Assembly (NCBI GenBank): GCA_030765055.1
Contig: CM060953.1
Coordinates: 8,522,300-8,586,299 of the forward strand
Source: Mantis religiosa
Lineage: Eukaryota > Arthropoda > Insecta > Mantodea > Mantidae
Length of the DNA stretch: 64,000 nt
Direction of reading: 5' to 3'
Shown: in pieces, positions 55,116 to 64,000 of the stretch
How positions within the stretch are numbered: position 1 is the first letter of the stretch
Layout of the letters: the number at the start of each line of letters is the position of its first letter
Notes under the pieces: model-generated
The model's input: the letters and a program-made list of their open reading frames with translations, nothing else
Told to the model about the DNA's origin: nothing
Database searches by the model: none
Position numbers and translations under genes: made by a program

Positions 55116-57563
55116 ATGGAGTTAAAGTGTGGAACAAGGAACATGGATACCACCAAAAAGGTAGGATTTGGACATTTTTCAGTTGAAATCAAACAGGATA
55201 TAAAACTTTTCGAAAAATTACAGGAAAAAAGAAGAAAAATTGCAACGGACATAAGATTTATAAATTTATGTATCAAGAAAAAAGTAGTACCGAATTTCGT
55301 AAGGAAAGTAGTAAAATTTGATAAAAATAGTAGACAACAAAAAGCAGCAGAGAGAAAAGTATTAATTGTAGAAAAGAATAAACACTATGGAAATAAAAAC
55401 ACGCTAGAAATAAAATTGTACAATTTGCATCAAAAACTTACCAAACAATTAGGAAGTATATTTTGGGAAAATTTTGAAAACAATTTATTAGCATATCTTA
55501 ATAGAAAAATGAAGACAAAAACAGCAAAGTTAAAGAATAAATTAAAAAATTTATGCCAGAAAGCAGGCACTTTTAAAAAGATATATCAAAAAGACAAACA
55601 TAACCTAAAAGATCATCTAAACAATGTGGTAAACCTATCAAACCAAAATTTTACAAAAACAGAACTGAATAGGCTGAATCTAGGTTTAAAGACATGTGTA
55701 GATTATTCCAACCAAATTGAAGATTACATTGCTGACATCCAAATTGCTACACAAACACTTAATGAAGAAAGTAAAAACACAGTAAAAAACAAATGCTCCA
55801 AAATAGTAGAAGAGATTAAAAATGAAAAGAAAAAGAATTTTAGTAACCAAATCATAAAAGCTCTTAAAAAGAAACCGGTTATTTATACTAAAGCAGACAA
55901 GGGAAATAAACTAGTAATTCTGGAAAAAGAAGAATACACAAAGAGGATGGAAGATTTGTTAGAAGACAGTAATTACCAAAAAGTAGAAACTAATCCATTA
56001 AAGTACTGCATTGAAACCACAAATAAAACGCTAAAAGAGAGCAAAATAATCAACAAAAAAGAATTGCACAAAATTAAAGTAGATAATCCAACATTACCAA
56101 GAGTATATGGGCTGCCAAAAATTCATAAAACAGGGAAAGGCATGAGACCTATTACTAGTAGCATAAATGCCCCCACATATAATTTGGCCAAATGGTTACT
56201 AAGTAAATTTAATAGTTTTCCAAAATTTGAAAGTGCAAATTTAAGAAACTCTTTAGATTTAGTAGAAAAAATCAAAGATATAAATTTGGACAAAAATGAC
56301 AGACTGGTTTCATTTGATGTCACATCTTTATTTCCAAGCATACCAACAGAAAAATTGCAGACTGTGTTAAAAAAATGGCTAGCTACAATTGATATGGAAG
56401 CAATAGAAGCAGAAGAATATATTTCTCTAACAAAAATATGCATTGAACAAAACTTCTTTAGCTTTAATGGAAAACACTACAAGCAGAAATCAGGACTATC
56501 AATGGGCAATCCACTTTCACCTTTTTTGGCTAACTTATTTATGAGTGCATTTGAAACACAAATTAAAAAGTCCTTCCCATTGATCTTCAAGGTTTGGTAT
56601 AGATATGTTGACGACATCTTTGCAATTGTACCAAGTAAACATTTAGATGATGCATTAAAATTACTCAATCTGCAAGAAAGGACTATCAAATTCACAATAG
56701 AAAAGGAAATCAATGGACAACTACCTTTCTTGGATCTAAATATCATCAGGAATGATACAAAAATAAAATTTGGAATTTACAGGAAGCCAACACATTCAGA
56801 AAATTATATAAAAAATAATAGCCACAACCCAATTACACATAAACATGCAATAATAAACAGCCTTACACACAGACTAGTCAACATACCCATGGAAAAAGAA
56901 GAATATTTCAAGGAACAAAAAGCAATAATACACATAGCAGAAGAAAACGGATACAACAAAAGTTTGGTGTTGAAGAAAATTAGAAAATCTAAACTAAAGA
57001 AAACCATTAAGGAAACAACCACATTTATTAAAGAAAAAGAAAGCAACAGCATATTCAGTTCATTCACATATCATCCAAAAACATTTAATAAATTTAAAAA
57101 GATATTCAAGGAACAAAATATCATCTTGGCACCTACTAATAGATACTCAATTTTAAAATTACTAAATTCAAAAACAAAAGATGAAATTCCTTCAGGTAAC
57201 AAATCTGGAATATACCAAATAAATTGCAAGAATTGTGAAAAATGCTACATAGGTCAAACAAAAAGAAATTTAAAAACCAGAGTCAAAGAACACTTTAGAA
57301 ACATCAGATTGAAACAAGAAGACAAGTCAGCAGTAGCATTTCATTTTTGGAATGAAAACCATGACATTGATCCAAATCCAAAATTATTAAAAGGAGTGAT
57401 AAACCAAAATAGATTGACAACATGGGAGAACATATTCATCTGGAAAAATAAGGATCGCGTAATGAACTTTGAAATCCCGCCAGCAGATAATTTGACAAAA
57501 AAGTTCATAGTTCCACCACCAGAGAGAGCAGATAACAACATTTGCCAGTTGGGAAGAGATTGA
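55116..57563 (+). CDS. PLE protein, unit 3 (intact)
   Basis: 815 residues; same domains as the unit 2 protein with ATDIR in place of AADIR near residue 44. Confidence 0.95.
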   Translation: MELKCGTRNMDTTKKVGFGHFSVEIKQDIKLFEKLQEKRRKIATDIRFINLCIKKKVVPNFVRKVVKFDKNSRQQKAAERKVLIVEKNKHYGNKNTLEIKLYNLHQKLTKQLGSIFWENFENNLLAYLNRKMKTKTAKLKNKLKNLCQKAGTFKKIYQKDKHNLKDHLNNVVNLSNQNFTKTELNRLNLGLKTCVDYSNQIEDYIADIQIATQTLNEESKNTVKNKCSKIVEEIKNEKKKNFSNQIIKALKKKPVIYTKADKGNKLVILEKEEYTKRMEDLLEDSNYQKVETNPLKYCIETTNKTLKESKIINKKELHKIKVDNPTLPRVYGLPKIHKTGKGMRPITSSINAPTYNLAKWLLSKFNSFPKFESANLRNSLDLVEKIKDINLDKNDRLVSFDVTSLFPSIPTEKLQTVLKKWLATIDMEAIEAEEYISLTKICIEQNFFSFNGKHYKQKSGLSMGNPLSPFLANLFMSAFETQIKKSFPLIFKVWYRYVDDIFAIVPSKHLDDALKLLNLQERTIKFTIEKEINGQLPFLDLNIIRNDTKIKFGIYRKPTHSENYIKNNSHNPITHKHAIINSLTHRLVNIPMEKEEYFKEQKAIIHIAEENGYNKSLVLKKIRKSKLKKTIKETTTFIKEKESNSIFSSFTYHPKTFNKFKKIFKEQNIILAPTNRYSILKLLNSKTKDEIPSGNKSGIYQINCKNCEKCYIGQTKRNLKTRVKEHFRNIRLKQEDKSAVAFHFWNENHDIDPNPKLLKGVINQNRLTTWENIFIWKNKDRVMNFEIPPADNLTKKFIVPPPERADNNICQLGRD

Positions 57564-57597
57564 AAATGGAGGCCAGGGCCTTTGAAACTAGTCTCTC
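57556..57597 (+). ncRNA. hammerhead-like motif, unit 3/4 junction
   Basis: Identical to the 52314-52355 motif. Confidence 0.58.
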
Positions 57598-57736
57598 ATA
57601 AATATATGAAAAAGTAAGTGACGAGTGTCAATAAACCAACCACAAATAATTTTTATATTAATTTTGACGTCACTGTTACTAAATTCCTCCAAACACACAT
57701 CAAGTATAGGCAAATAAGTCTTGAGGAATAACCAAA

Positions 57737-60184
57737 ATGGAGTTAAAGTGTGGAACAAGGAACATGGATACCACCAAAAAGGTAGGATTTGGACATTTTT
57801 CAGTTGAAATCAAACAGGATATAAAACTTTTCGAAAAATTACAGGAAAAAAGAAGAAAAATTGCAACGGACATAAGATTTATAAATTTATGTATCAAGAA
57901 AAAAGTAGTACCGAATTTCGTAAGGAAAGTAGTAAAATTTGATAAAAATAGTAGACAACAAAAAGCAGCAGAGAGAAAAGTATTAATTGTAGAAAAGAAT
58001 AAACACTATGGAAATAAAAACACGCTAGAAATAAAATTGTACAATTTGCATCAAAAACTTACCAAACAATTAGGAAGTATATTTTGGGAAAATTTTGAAA
58101 ACAATTTATTAGCATATCTTAATAGAAAAATGAAGACAAAAACAGCAAAGTTAAAGAATAAATTAAAAAATTTATGCCAGAAAGCAGGCACTTTTAAAAA
58201 GATATATCAAAAAGACAAACATAACCTAAAAGATCATCTAAACAATGTGGTAAACCTATCAAACCAAAATTTTACAAAAACAGAACTGAATAGGCTGAAT
58301 CTAGGTTTAAAGACATGTGTAGATTATTCCAACCAAATTGAAGATTACATTGCTGACATCCAAATTGCTACACAAACACTTAATGAAGAAAGTAAAAACA
58401 CAGTAAAAAACAAATGCTCCAAAATAGTAGAAGAGATTAAAAATGAAAAGAAAAAGAATTTTAGTAACCAAATCATAAAAGCTCTTAAAAAGAAACCGGT
58501 TATTTATACTAAAGCAGACAAGGGAAATAAACTAGTAATTCTGGAAAAAGAAGAATACACAAAGAGGATGGAAGATTTGTTAGAAGACAGTAATTACCAA
58601 AAAGTAGAAACTAATCCATTAAAGTACTGCATTGAAACCACAAATAAAACGCTAAAAGAGAGCAAAATAATCAACAAAAAAGAATTGCACAAAATTAAAG
58701 TAGATAATCCAACATTACCAAGAGTATATGGGCTGCCAAAAATTCATAAAACAGGGAAAGGCATGAGACCTATTACTAGTAGCATAAATGCCCCCACATA
58801 TAATTTGGCCAAATGGTTACTAAGTAAATTTAATAGTTTTCCAAAATTTGAAAGTGCAAATTTAAGAAACTCTTTAGATTTAGTAGAAAAAATCAAAGAT
58901 ATAAATTTGGACAAAAATGACAGACTGGTTTCATTTGATGTCACATCTTTATTTCCAAGCATACCAACAGAAAAATTGCAGACTGTGTTAAAAAAATGGC
59001 TAGCTACAATTGATATGGAAGCAATAGAAGCAGAAGAATATATTTCTCTAACAAAAATATGCATTGAACAAAACTTCTTTAGCTTTAATGGAAAACACTA
59101 CAAGCAGAAATCAGGACTATCAATGGGCAATCCACTTTCACCTTTTTTGGCTAACTTATTTATGAGTGCATTTGAAACACAAATTAAAAAGTCCTTCCCA
59201 TTGATCTTCAAGGTTTGGTATAGATATGTTGACGACATCTTTGCAATTGTACCAAGTAAACATTTAGATGATGCATTAAAATTACTCAATCTGCAAGAAA
59301 GGACTATCAAATTCACAATAGAAAAGGAAATCAATGGACAACTACCTTTCTTGGATCTAAATATCATCAGGAATGATACAAAAATAAAATTTGGAATTTA
59401 CAGGAAGCCAACACATTCAGAAAATTATATAAAAAATAATAGCCACAACCCAATTACACATAAACATGCAATAATAAACAGCCTTACACACAGACTAGTC
59501 AACATACCCATGGAAAAAGAAGAATATTTCAAGGAACAAAAAGCAATAATACACATAGCAGAAGAAAACGGATACAACAAAAGTTTGGTGTTGAAGAAAA
59601 TTAGAAAATCTAAACTAAAGAAAACCATTAAGGAAACAACCACATTTATTAAAGAAAAAGAAAGCAACAGCATATTCAGTTCATTCACATATCATCCAAA
59701 AACATTTAATAAATTTAAAAAGATATTCAAGGAACAAAATATCATCTTGGCACCTACTAATAGATACTCAATTTTAAAATTACTAAATTCAAAAACAAAA
59801 GATGAAATTCCTTCAGGTAACAAATCTGGAATATACCAAATAAATTGCAAGAATTGTGAAAAATGCTACATAGGTCAAACAAAAAGAAATTTAAAAACCA
59901 GAGTCAAAGAACACTTTAGAAACATCAGATTGAAACAAGAAGACAAGTCAGCAGTAGCATTTCATTTTTGGAATGAAAACCATGACATTGATCCAAATCC
60001 AAAATTATTAAAAGGAGTGATAAACCAAAATAGATTGACAACATGGGAGAACATATTCATCTGGAAAAATAAGGATCGCGTAATGAACTTTGAAATCCCG
60101 CCAGCAGATAATTTGACAAAAAAGTTCATAGTTCCACCACCAGAGAGAGCAGATAACAACATTTGCCAGTTGGGAAGAGATTGA
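57737..60184 (+). CDS. PLE protein, unit 4 (intact)
   Basis: 815 residues, same as unit 3. Confidence 0.95.
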   Translation: MELKCGTRNMDTTKKVGFGHFSVEIKQDIKLFEKLQEKRRKIATDIRFINLCIKKKVVPNFVRKVVKFDKNSRQQKAAERKVLIVEKNKHYGNKNTLEIKLYNLHQKLTKQLGSIFWENFENNLLAYLNRKMKTKTAKLKNKLKNLCQKAGTFKKIYQKDKHNLKDHLNNVVNLSNQNFTKTELNRLNLGLKTCVDYSNQIEDYIADIQIATQTLNEESKNTVKNKCSKIVEEIKNEKKKNFSNQIIKALKKKPVIYTKADKGNKLVILEKEEYTKRMEDLLEDSNYQKVETNPLKYCIETTNKTLKESKIINKKELHKIKVDNPTLPRVYGLPKIHKTGKGMRPITSSINAPTYNLAKWLLSKFNSFPKFESANLRNSLDLVEKIKDINLDKNDRLVSFDVTSLFPSIPTEKLQTVLKKWLATIDMEAIEAEEYISLTKICIEQNFFSFNGKHYKQKSGLSMGNPLSPFLANLFMSAFETQIKKSFPLIFKVWYRYVDDIFAIVPSKHLDDALKLLNLQERTIKFTIEKEINGQLPFLDLNIIRNDTKIKFGIYRKPTHSENYIKNNSHNPITHKHAIINSLTHRLVNIPMEKEEYFKEQKAIIHIAEENGYNKSLVLKKIRKSKLKKTIKETTTFIKEKESNSIFSSFTYHPKTFNKFKKIFKEQNIILAPTNRYSILKLLNSKTKDEIPSGNKSGIYQINCKNCEKCYIGQTKRNLKTRVKEHFRNIRLKQEDKSAVAFHFWNENHDIDPNPKLLKGVINQNRLTTWENIFIWKNKDRVMNFEIPPADNLTKKFIVPPPERADNNICQLGRD

Positions 60185-60218
60185 AAATGGAGGCCAGGGC
60201 CTTTGAAACTAGTCTCTC
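60177..60218 (+). ncRNA. hammerhead-like motif, unit 4/5 junction
   Basis: Identical to the 52314-52355 motif. Confidence 0.58.
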
Positions 60219-60357
60219 ATAAATATATGAAAAAGTAAGTGACGAGTGTCAATAAACCAACCACAAATAATTTTTATATTAATTTTGACGTCACTGTTAC
60301 TAAATTCCTCCAAACACACATCAAGTATAGGCAAATAAGTCTTGAGGAATAACCAAA

Positions 60358-62805
60358 ATGGAGTTAAAGTGTGGAACAAGGAACATGGATACCACCAAAA
60401 AGGTAGGATTTGGACATTTTTCAGTTGAAATCAAACAGGATATAAAACTTTTCGAAAAATTACAGGAAAAAAGAAGAAAAATTGCAGCGGACATAAGATT
60501 TATAAATTTATGTATCAAGAAAAAAGTAGTACCGAATTTCGTAAGGAAAGTAGTAAAATTTGATAAAAATAGTAGACAACAAAAAGCAGCAGAGAGAAAA
60601 GTATTAATTGTAGAAAAGAATAAACACTATGGAAATAAAAACACGCTAGAAATAAAATTGTACAATTTGCATCAAAAACTTACCAAACAATTAGGAAGTA
60701 TATTTTGGGAAAATTTTGAAAACAATTTATTAGCATATCTTAATAGAAAAATGAAGACAAAAACAGCAAAGTTAAAGAATAAATTAAAAAATTTATGCCA
60801 GAAAGCAGGCACTTTTAAAAAGATATATCAAAAAGACAAACATAACCTAAAAGATCATCTAAACAATGTGGTAAACCTATCAAACCAAAATTTTACAAAA
60901 ACAGAACTGAATAGGCTGAATCTAGGTTTAAAGACATGTGTAGATTATTCCAACCAAATTGAAGATTACATTGCTGACATCCAAATTGCTACACAAACAC
61001 TTAATGAAGAAAGTAAAAACACAGTAAAAAACAAATGCTCCAAAATAGTAGAAGAGATTAAAAATGAAAAGAAAAAGAATTTTAGTAACCAAATCATAAA
61101 AGCTCTTAAAAAGAAACCGGTTATTTATACTAAAGCAGACAAGGGAAATAAACTAGTAATTCTGGAAAAAGAAGAATACACAAAGAGGATGGAAGATTTG
61201 TTAGAAGACAGTAATTACCAAAAAGTAGAAACTAATCCATTAAAGTACTGCATTGAAACCACAAATAAAACGCTAAAAGAGAGCAAAATAATCAACAAAA
61301 AAGAATTGCACAAAATTAAAGTAGATAATCCAACATTACCAAGAGTATATGGGCTGCCAAAAATTCATAAAACAGGGAAAGGCATGAGACCTATTACTAG
61401 TAGCATAAATGCCCCCACATATAATTTGGCCAAATGGTTACTAAGTAAATTTAATAGTTTTCCAAAATTTGAAAGTGCAAATTTAAGAAACTCTTTAGAT
61501 TTAGTAGAAAAAATCAAAGATATAAATTTGGACAAAAATGACAGACTGGTTTCATTTGATGTCACATCTTTATTTCCAAGCATACCAACAGAAAAATTGC
61601 AGACTGTGTTAAAAAAATGGCTAGCTACAATTGATATGGAAGCAATAGAAGCAGAAGAATATATTTCTCTAACAAAAATATGCATTGAACAAAACTTCTT
61701 TAGCTTTAATGGAAAACACTACAAGCAGAAATCAGGACTATCAATGGGCAATCCACTTTCACCTTTTTTGGCTAACTTATTTATGAGTGCATTTGAAACA
61801 CAAATTAAAAAGTCCTTCCCATTGATCTTCAAGGTTTGGTATAGATATGTTGACGACATCTTTGCAATTGTACCAAGTAAACATTTAGATGATGCATTAA
61901 AATTACTCAATCTGCAAGAAAGGACTATCAAATTCACAATAGAAAAGGAAATCAATGGACAACTACCTTTCTTGGATCTAAATATCATCAGGAATGATAC
62001 AAAAATAAAATTTGGAATTTACAGGAAGCCAACACATTCAGAAAATTATATAAAAAATAATAGCCACAACCCAATTACACATAAACATGCAATAATAAAC
62101 AGCCTTACACACAGACTAGTCAACATACCCATGGAAAAAGAAGAATATTTCAAGGAACAAAAAGCAATAATACACATAGCAGAAGAAAACGGATACAACA
62201 AAAGTTTGGTGTTGAAGAAAATTAGAAAATCTAAACTAAAGAAAACCATTAAGGAAACAACCACATTTATTAAAGAAAAAGAAAGCAACAGCATATTCAG
62301 TTCATTCACATATCATCCAAAAACATTTAATAAATTTAAAAAGATATTCAAGGAACAAAATATCATCTTGGCACCTACTAATAGATACTCAATTTTAAAA
62401 TTACTAAATTCAAAAACAAAAGATGAAATTCCTTCAGGTAACAAATCTGGAATATACCAAATAAATTGCAAGAATTGTGAAAAATGCTACATAGGTCAAA
62501 CAAAAAGAAATTTAAAAACCAGAGTCAAAGAACACTTTAGAAACATCAGATTGAAACAAGAAGACAAGTCAGCAGTAGCATTTCATTTTTGGAATGAAAA
62601 CCATGACATTGATCCAAATCCAAAATTATTAAAAGGAGTGATAAACCAAAATAGATTGACAACATGGGAGAACATATTCATCTGGAAAAATAAGGATCGC
62701 GTAATGAACTTTGAAATCCCGCCAGCAGATAATTTGACAAAAAAGTTCATAGTTCCACCACCAGAGAGAGCAGATAACAACATTTGCCAGTTGGGAAGAG
62801 ATTGA
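60358..62805 (+). CDS. PLE protein, unit 5 (intact)
   Basis: 815 residues, same as the unit 2 protein. Confidence 0.95.
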   Translation: MELKCGTRNMDTTKKVGFGHFSVEIKQDIKLFEKLQEKRRKIAADIRFINLCIKKKVVPNFVRKVVKFDKNSRQQKAAERKVLIVEKNKHYGNKNTLEIKLYNLHQKLTKQLGSIFWENFENNLLAYLNRKMKTKTAKLKNKLKNLCQKAGTFKKIYQKDKHNLKDHLNNVVNLSNQNFTKTELNRLNLGLKTCVDYSNQIEDYIADIQIATQTLNEESKNTVKNKCSKIVEEIKNEKKKNFSNQIIKALKKKPVIYTKADKGNKLVILEKEEYTKRMEDLLEDSNYQKVETNPLKYCIETTNKTLKESKIINKKELHKIKVDNPTLPRVYGLPKIHKTGKGMRPITSSINAPTYNLAKWLLSKFNSFPKFESANLRNSLDLVEKIKDINLDKNDRLVSFDVTSLFPSIPTEKLQTVLKKWLATIDMEAIEAEEYISLTKICIEQNFFSFNGKHYKQKSGLSMGNPLSPFLANLFMSAFETQIKKSFPLIFKVWYRYVDDIFAIVPSKHLDDALKLLNLQERTIKFTIEKEINGQLPFLDLNIIRNDTKIKFGIYRKPTHSENYIKNNSHNPITHKHAIINSLTHRLVNIPMEKEEYFKEQKAIIHIAEENGYNKSLVLKKIRKSKLKKTIKETTTFIKEKESNSIFSSFTYHPKTFNKFKKIFKEQNIILAPTNRYSILKLLNSKTKDEIPSGNKSGIYQINCKNCEKCYIGQTKRNLKTRVKEHFRNIRLKQEDKSAVAFHFWNENHDIDPNPKLLKGVINQNRLTTWENIFIWKNKDRVMNFEIPPADNLTKKFIVPPPERADNNICQLGRD

Positions 62806-62839
62806 AAATGGAGGCCAGGGCCTTTGAAACTAGTCTCTC
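62798..62839 (+). ncRNA. hammerhead-like motif, 3' end of unit 5
   Basis: Identical to the 52314-52355 motif; no further unit follows, so a cut here would release the flank. Confidence 0.58.
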
Positions 62840-63090
62840 ATAAATATATGAAAAAGTAAGTGACGAGTGTCAATAAACCAACCACAAATAATTTTTATAT
62901 TCCCAAACTTGCTGCTTCCGAGAACTAACGTGAAGACATCAGCAGGCGTGTACTGTTTTGTGTGACTGTACATTCCCAGTATCGCCTTTCCATTCGCTAC
63001 CCCTCACTCCACGCGGTTCCCTAAGCTTCACGTAGTAAACAAAACAGTGGTGCCCTCCTTCAAGTACATTCATATCTTGGCCAACTAGTA

Positions 63091-63640
63091 CTGTAGGTCC
63101 ACTTGCGTCACTGTCAACTTCACTATCACCCTATCATTAGAGGTAATGGACACCGCCCTCTGGGTGCCTTCACCTGAGAAATGGATCCGATCATCACGTG
63201 GTCAAGCAAGGTTACCCCGAAGGCCTTCGCTGCCATATGGGGAGTGTTGGTATACATACACATATGGTAAAGAACAAATAACTCATTTTTTCTAGCTCTA
63301 CCTCATTATCCTAATTGAAAAAGTAAATGATTAAGGCATGATGACACATTCGCAATCAACACTTTGATAAATTTTATTTTTGATTTATATAATCATGCAC
63401 TTTATAGAAAAATGGCAAGGAATTTATTTTTCAGCTTAATGTTAGGAAGTTGTTGTTGAAGTCTGCGCATTCATACCTTTAACACCTTGTTCATTCTTAA
63501 AAAGGCAATTACATGTTTTAGTTGTTGAATTTAATAACTTGTAAACATTTAAACTATAAATAACATCGAGATTCAACTGTATTGGAACACCACAGTGAAG
63601 CGAAAAATTATTAAATTTTAGATGAGTCGCGTTTTTTACA
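63091..63640. other. no recognisable feature
   Basis: A CG-containing stretch to 63250, then AT-rich sequence that is probably the terminal part of the PLE relic to the right. Confidence 0.35.
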
Positions 63641-64000
63641 CATCTGCTTCACTTTCGTACCTATTTTGAGGACATGTTTCGCAAATCTTCGCTTGCATCT
63701 ACGGCTCTTGTGCGACTGACGCTAGATCCAGCGGTGTGGGTAATTCTGGGGTTGTTGCTGCCATCTGTTGATTTAGTGATGAACTGAAATGTGGGATTCT
63801 CTTCTAGCGGGATTTCAAAGTTCATTAGTTGGTTTTTATGTTTTTCTATGTATATCCTCTCCCATATGACGAGTTCACTATGTTTTTGTACGTATTTTAG
63901 TAATTTTGTGCTATCTTCAATTTCATGATTTTCAGACCAGAAATGAGCTGCTATTGCGGACTTATCAATATTTTTGTATCTTAAGTGCCTGAAGTGTTCT
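63641..64000 (-). pseudogene. second PLE family, C-terminal end, runs off the window
   Basis: The minus strand from 64000 reads EHFRHLRYKNIDKSAIAAHF, SENHEIEDSTKLLKYVQ, LVIWERIYIEKHKNQLMNF and EIPLEENPTFQF. It parallels EHFRNIRLKQEDKSAVAFHF ... TTWENIFIWKNKDRVMNFEIPP of the array PLE but is clearly a different family of the same lineage. The frame is open from the window edge to at least about 63785 on this strand; whether the element is intact cannot be judged. Confidence 0.8.
63668..63707 (-). ncRNA. hammerhead-like motif of the second PLE family
   Basis: The minus strand has GAG (stem I), CCGUAGA (core, U4 to C and A6 to U relative to consensus), U, GCAA with UUGC (stem II), GAAA, CAUG (palindromic stem III), UC, CUC (three stem I pairs). 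Same architecture and same position relative to the PLE coding end as in the array. Confidence 0.45.

Larger units (their letters stand above)
55047..57667 (+). mobile_element. PLE tandem unit 3
   Basis: 2621 bp, differing from unit 2 by GCAACGGAC in place of GCAGCGGAC (A44T in the protein); shares this base with unit 4 only. Confidence 0.95.
57668..60288 (+). mobile_element. PLE tandem unit 4
   Basis: 2621 bp; carries the same ATDIR variant as unit 3. Confidence 0.95.
60289..62901 (+). mobile_element. PLE tandem unit 5
   Basis: Complete except that it ends 8 bases short of a full period, at ATTTTTATATT, where the target duplication begins. Has the AADIR variant of units 1 and 2. Confidence 0.95.
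48470..62911. other. 13-bp target-site duplication of the PLE insertion
   Basis: ATTCCCAAACTTG occurs at 48470-48482 and at 62899-62911, directly at both limits of PLE-derived sequence. A few bases overlap with PLE sequence at each end (ACTTG left, ATT right), so the strict duplication is 5-13 bp. Removing everything between restores continuous DNA transposon sequence. It proves the inverted copy and the five tandem units entered as one event or grew in place after one event. Confidence 0.85.
47481..63088 (+). mobile_element. IS630-like DNA transposon relic (about 1.2 kb) split by the PLE array
   Basis: CTAGTCGACCACGATATGAA at 47481 and the reverse complement of CATATCTTGGCCAACTAG at the right end (to 63088) form inverted ends, with TA outside both. 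Inner sequence has a helix-turn-helix relic near 47760-48000 (IGYSYPL, KAAVRAAKIVGRSGRTI) and the transposase tail at 48110-48470. The 14.4-kb PLE insertion lies between 48482 and 62899. Confidence 0.6.

Noticed and set aside
49806..62901. Tandem host gene family
   Set aside because: The period includes untranslated junctions, there is an inverted truncated copy, and the protein is a PLE reverse transcriptase with GIY-YIG nuclease.

Overview
The window is from an animal genome, almost certainly an insect. It is AT-rich, spliced and dominated by transposable elements, with no bacterial operons. Two conserved host genes can be recognised from their exons. One is alpha-endosulfine (endos, + strand, exons at 193-309 and 6204-6386). 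The other is a bubblegum-type long-chain acyl-CoA synthetase (bgm/ACSBG, - strand, last four exons between 46202 and 39377). The mariner, Tc1, hAT, Jockey, IS630-like and tRNA-SINE mix fits insects. One SINE family resembles those I associate with cockroaches and termites, but I cannot fix the species.

Layout. 1-7.6 kb: endos. Its 5.9-kb intron holds a 103-bp tandem array seeded by the exon end and its 5' splice site, a mariner relic, a Penelope-like (PLE) 3' relic with a hammerhead-like motif, and a Harbinger-like element with TAA target duplication. 9-14 kb: a composite DNA transposon with a captured LINE 3' end and a solo LTR, an inverted PLE relic and a palindromic mariner MITE. 14.7-16.6 kb: weak candidate exons and a PLE foldback. 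17.5-30 kb: hAT relics, a TTAA-flanked element, a decayed full-length Jockey LINE nested in a third copy of the composite DNA transposon, and an RNase H LINE tail with a target duplication. 30-39 kb: SINEs, IS630-like, Merlin-like and Tc1-like relics and a second PLE foldback. 39-46.2 kb: bgm 3' exons, with a second composite copy, a SINE and a mariner.

47.5-63.1 kb: an IS630-like DNA transposon relic split by one 14.4-kb PLE insertion. The insertion is an inverted 5'-truncated copy followed by five head-to-tail units with a 2621-bp period. Units 2-5 each encode an intact 815-aa protein with reverse transcriptase and GIY-YIG endonuclease domains. Unit 1 has a one-base frameshift. The whole insertion is bounded by a 13-bp duplication (48470-48482 and 62899-62911). 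63.6-64 kb: a second PLE family on the - strand, running off the window.

The most interesting theme is RNA-level. The PLE units carry a compact hammerhead-ribozyme-like fold at each unit junction, with paired stem I, stem II and a palindromic stem III. In the array its core differs from the consensus at exactly the two positions (3 and 8) that pair with each other. Related folds occur at four other PLE loci in the window and in one decayed relative of the array family. A tandem transcript would be cut to unit length if these are active.
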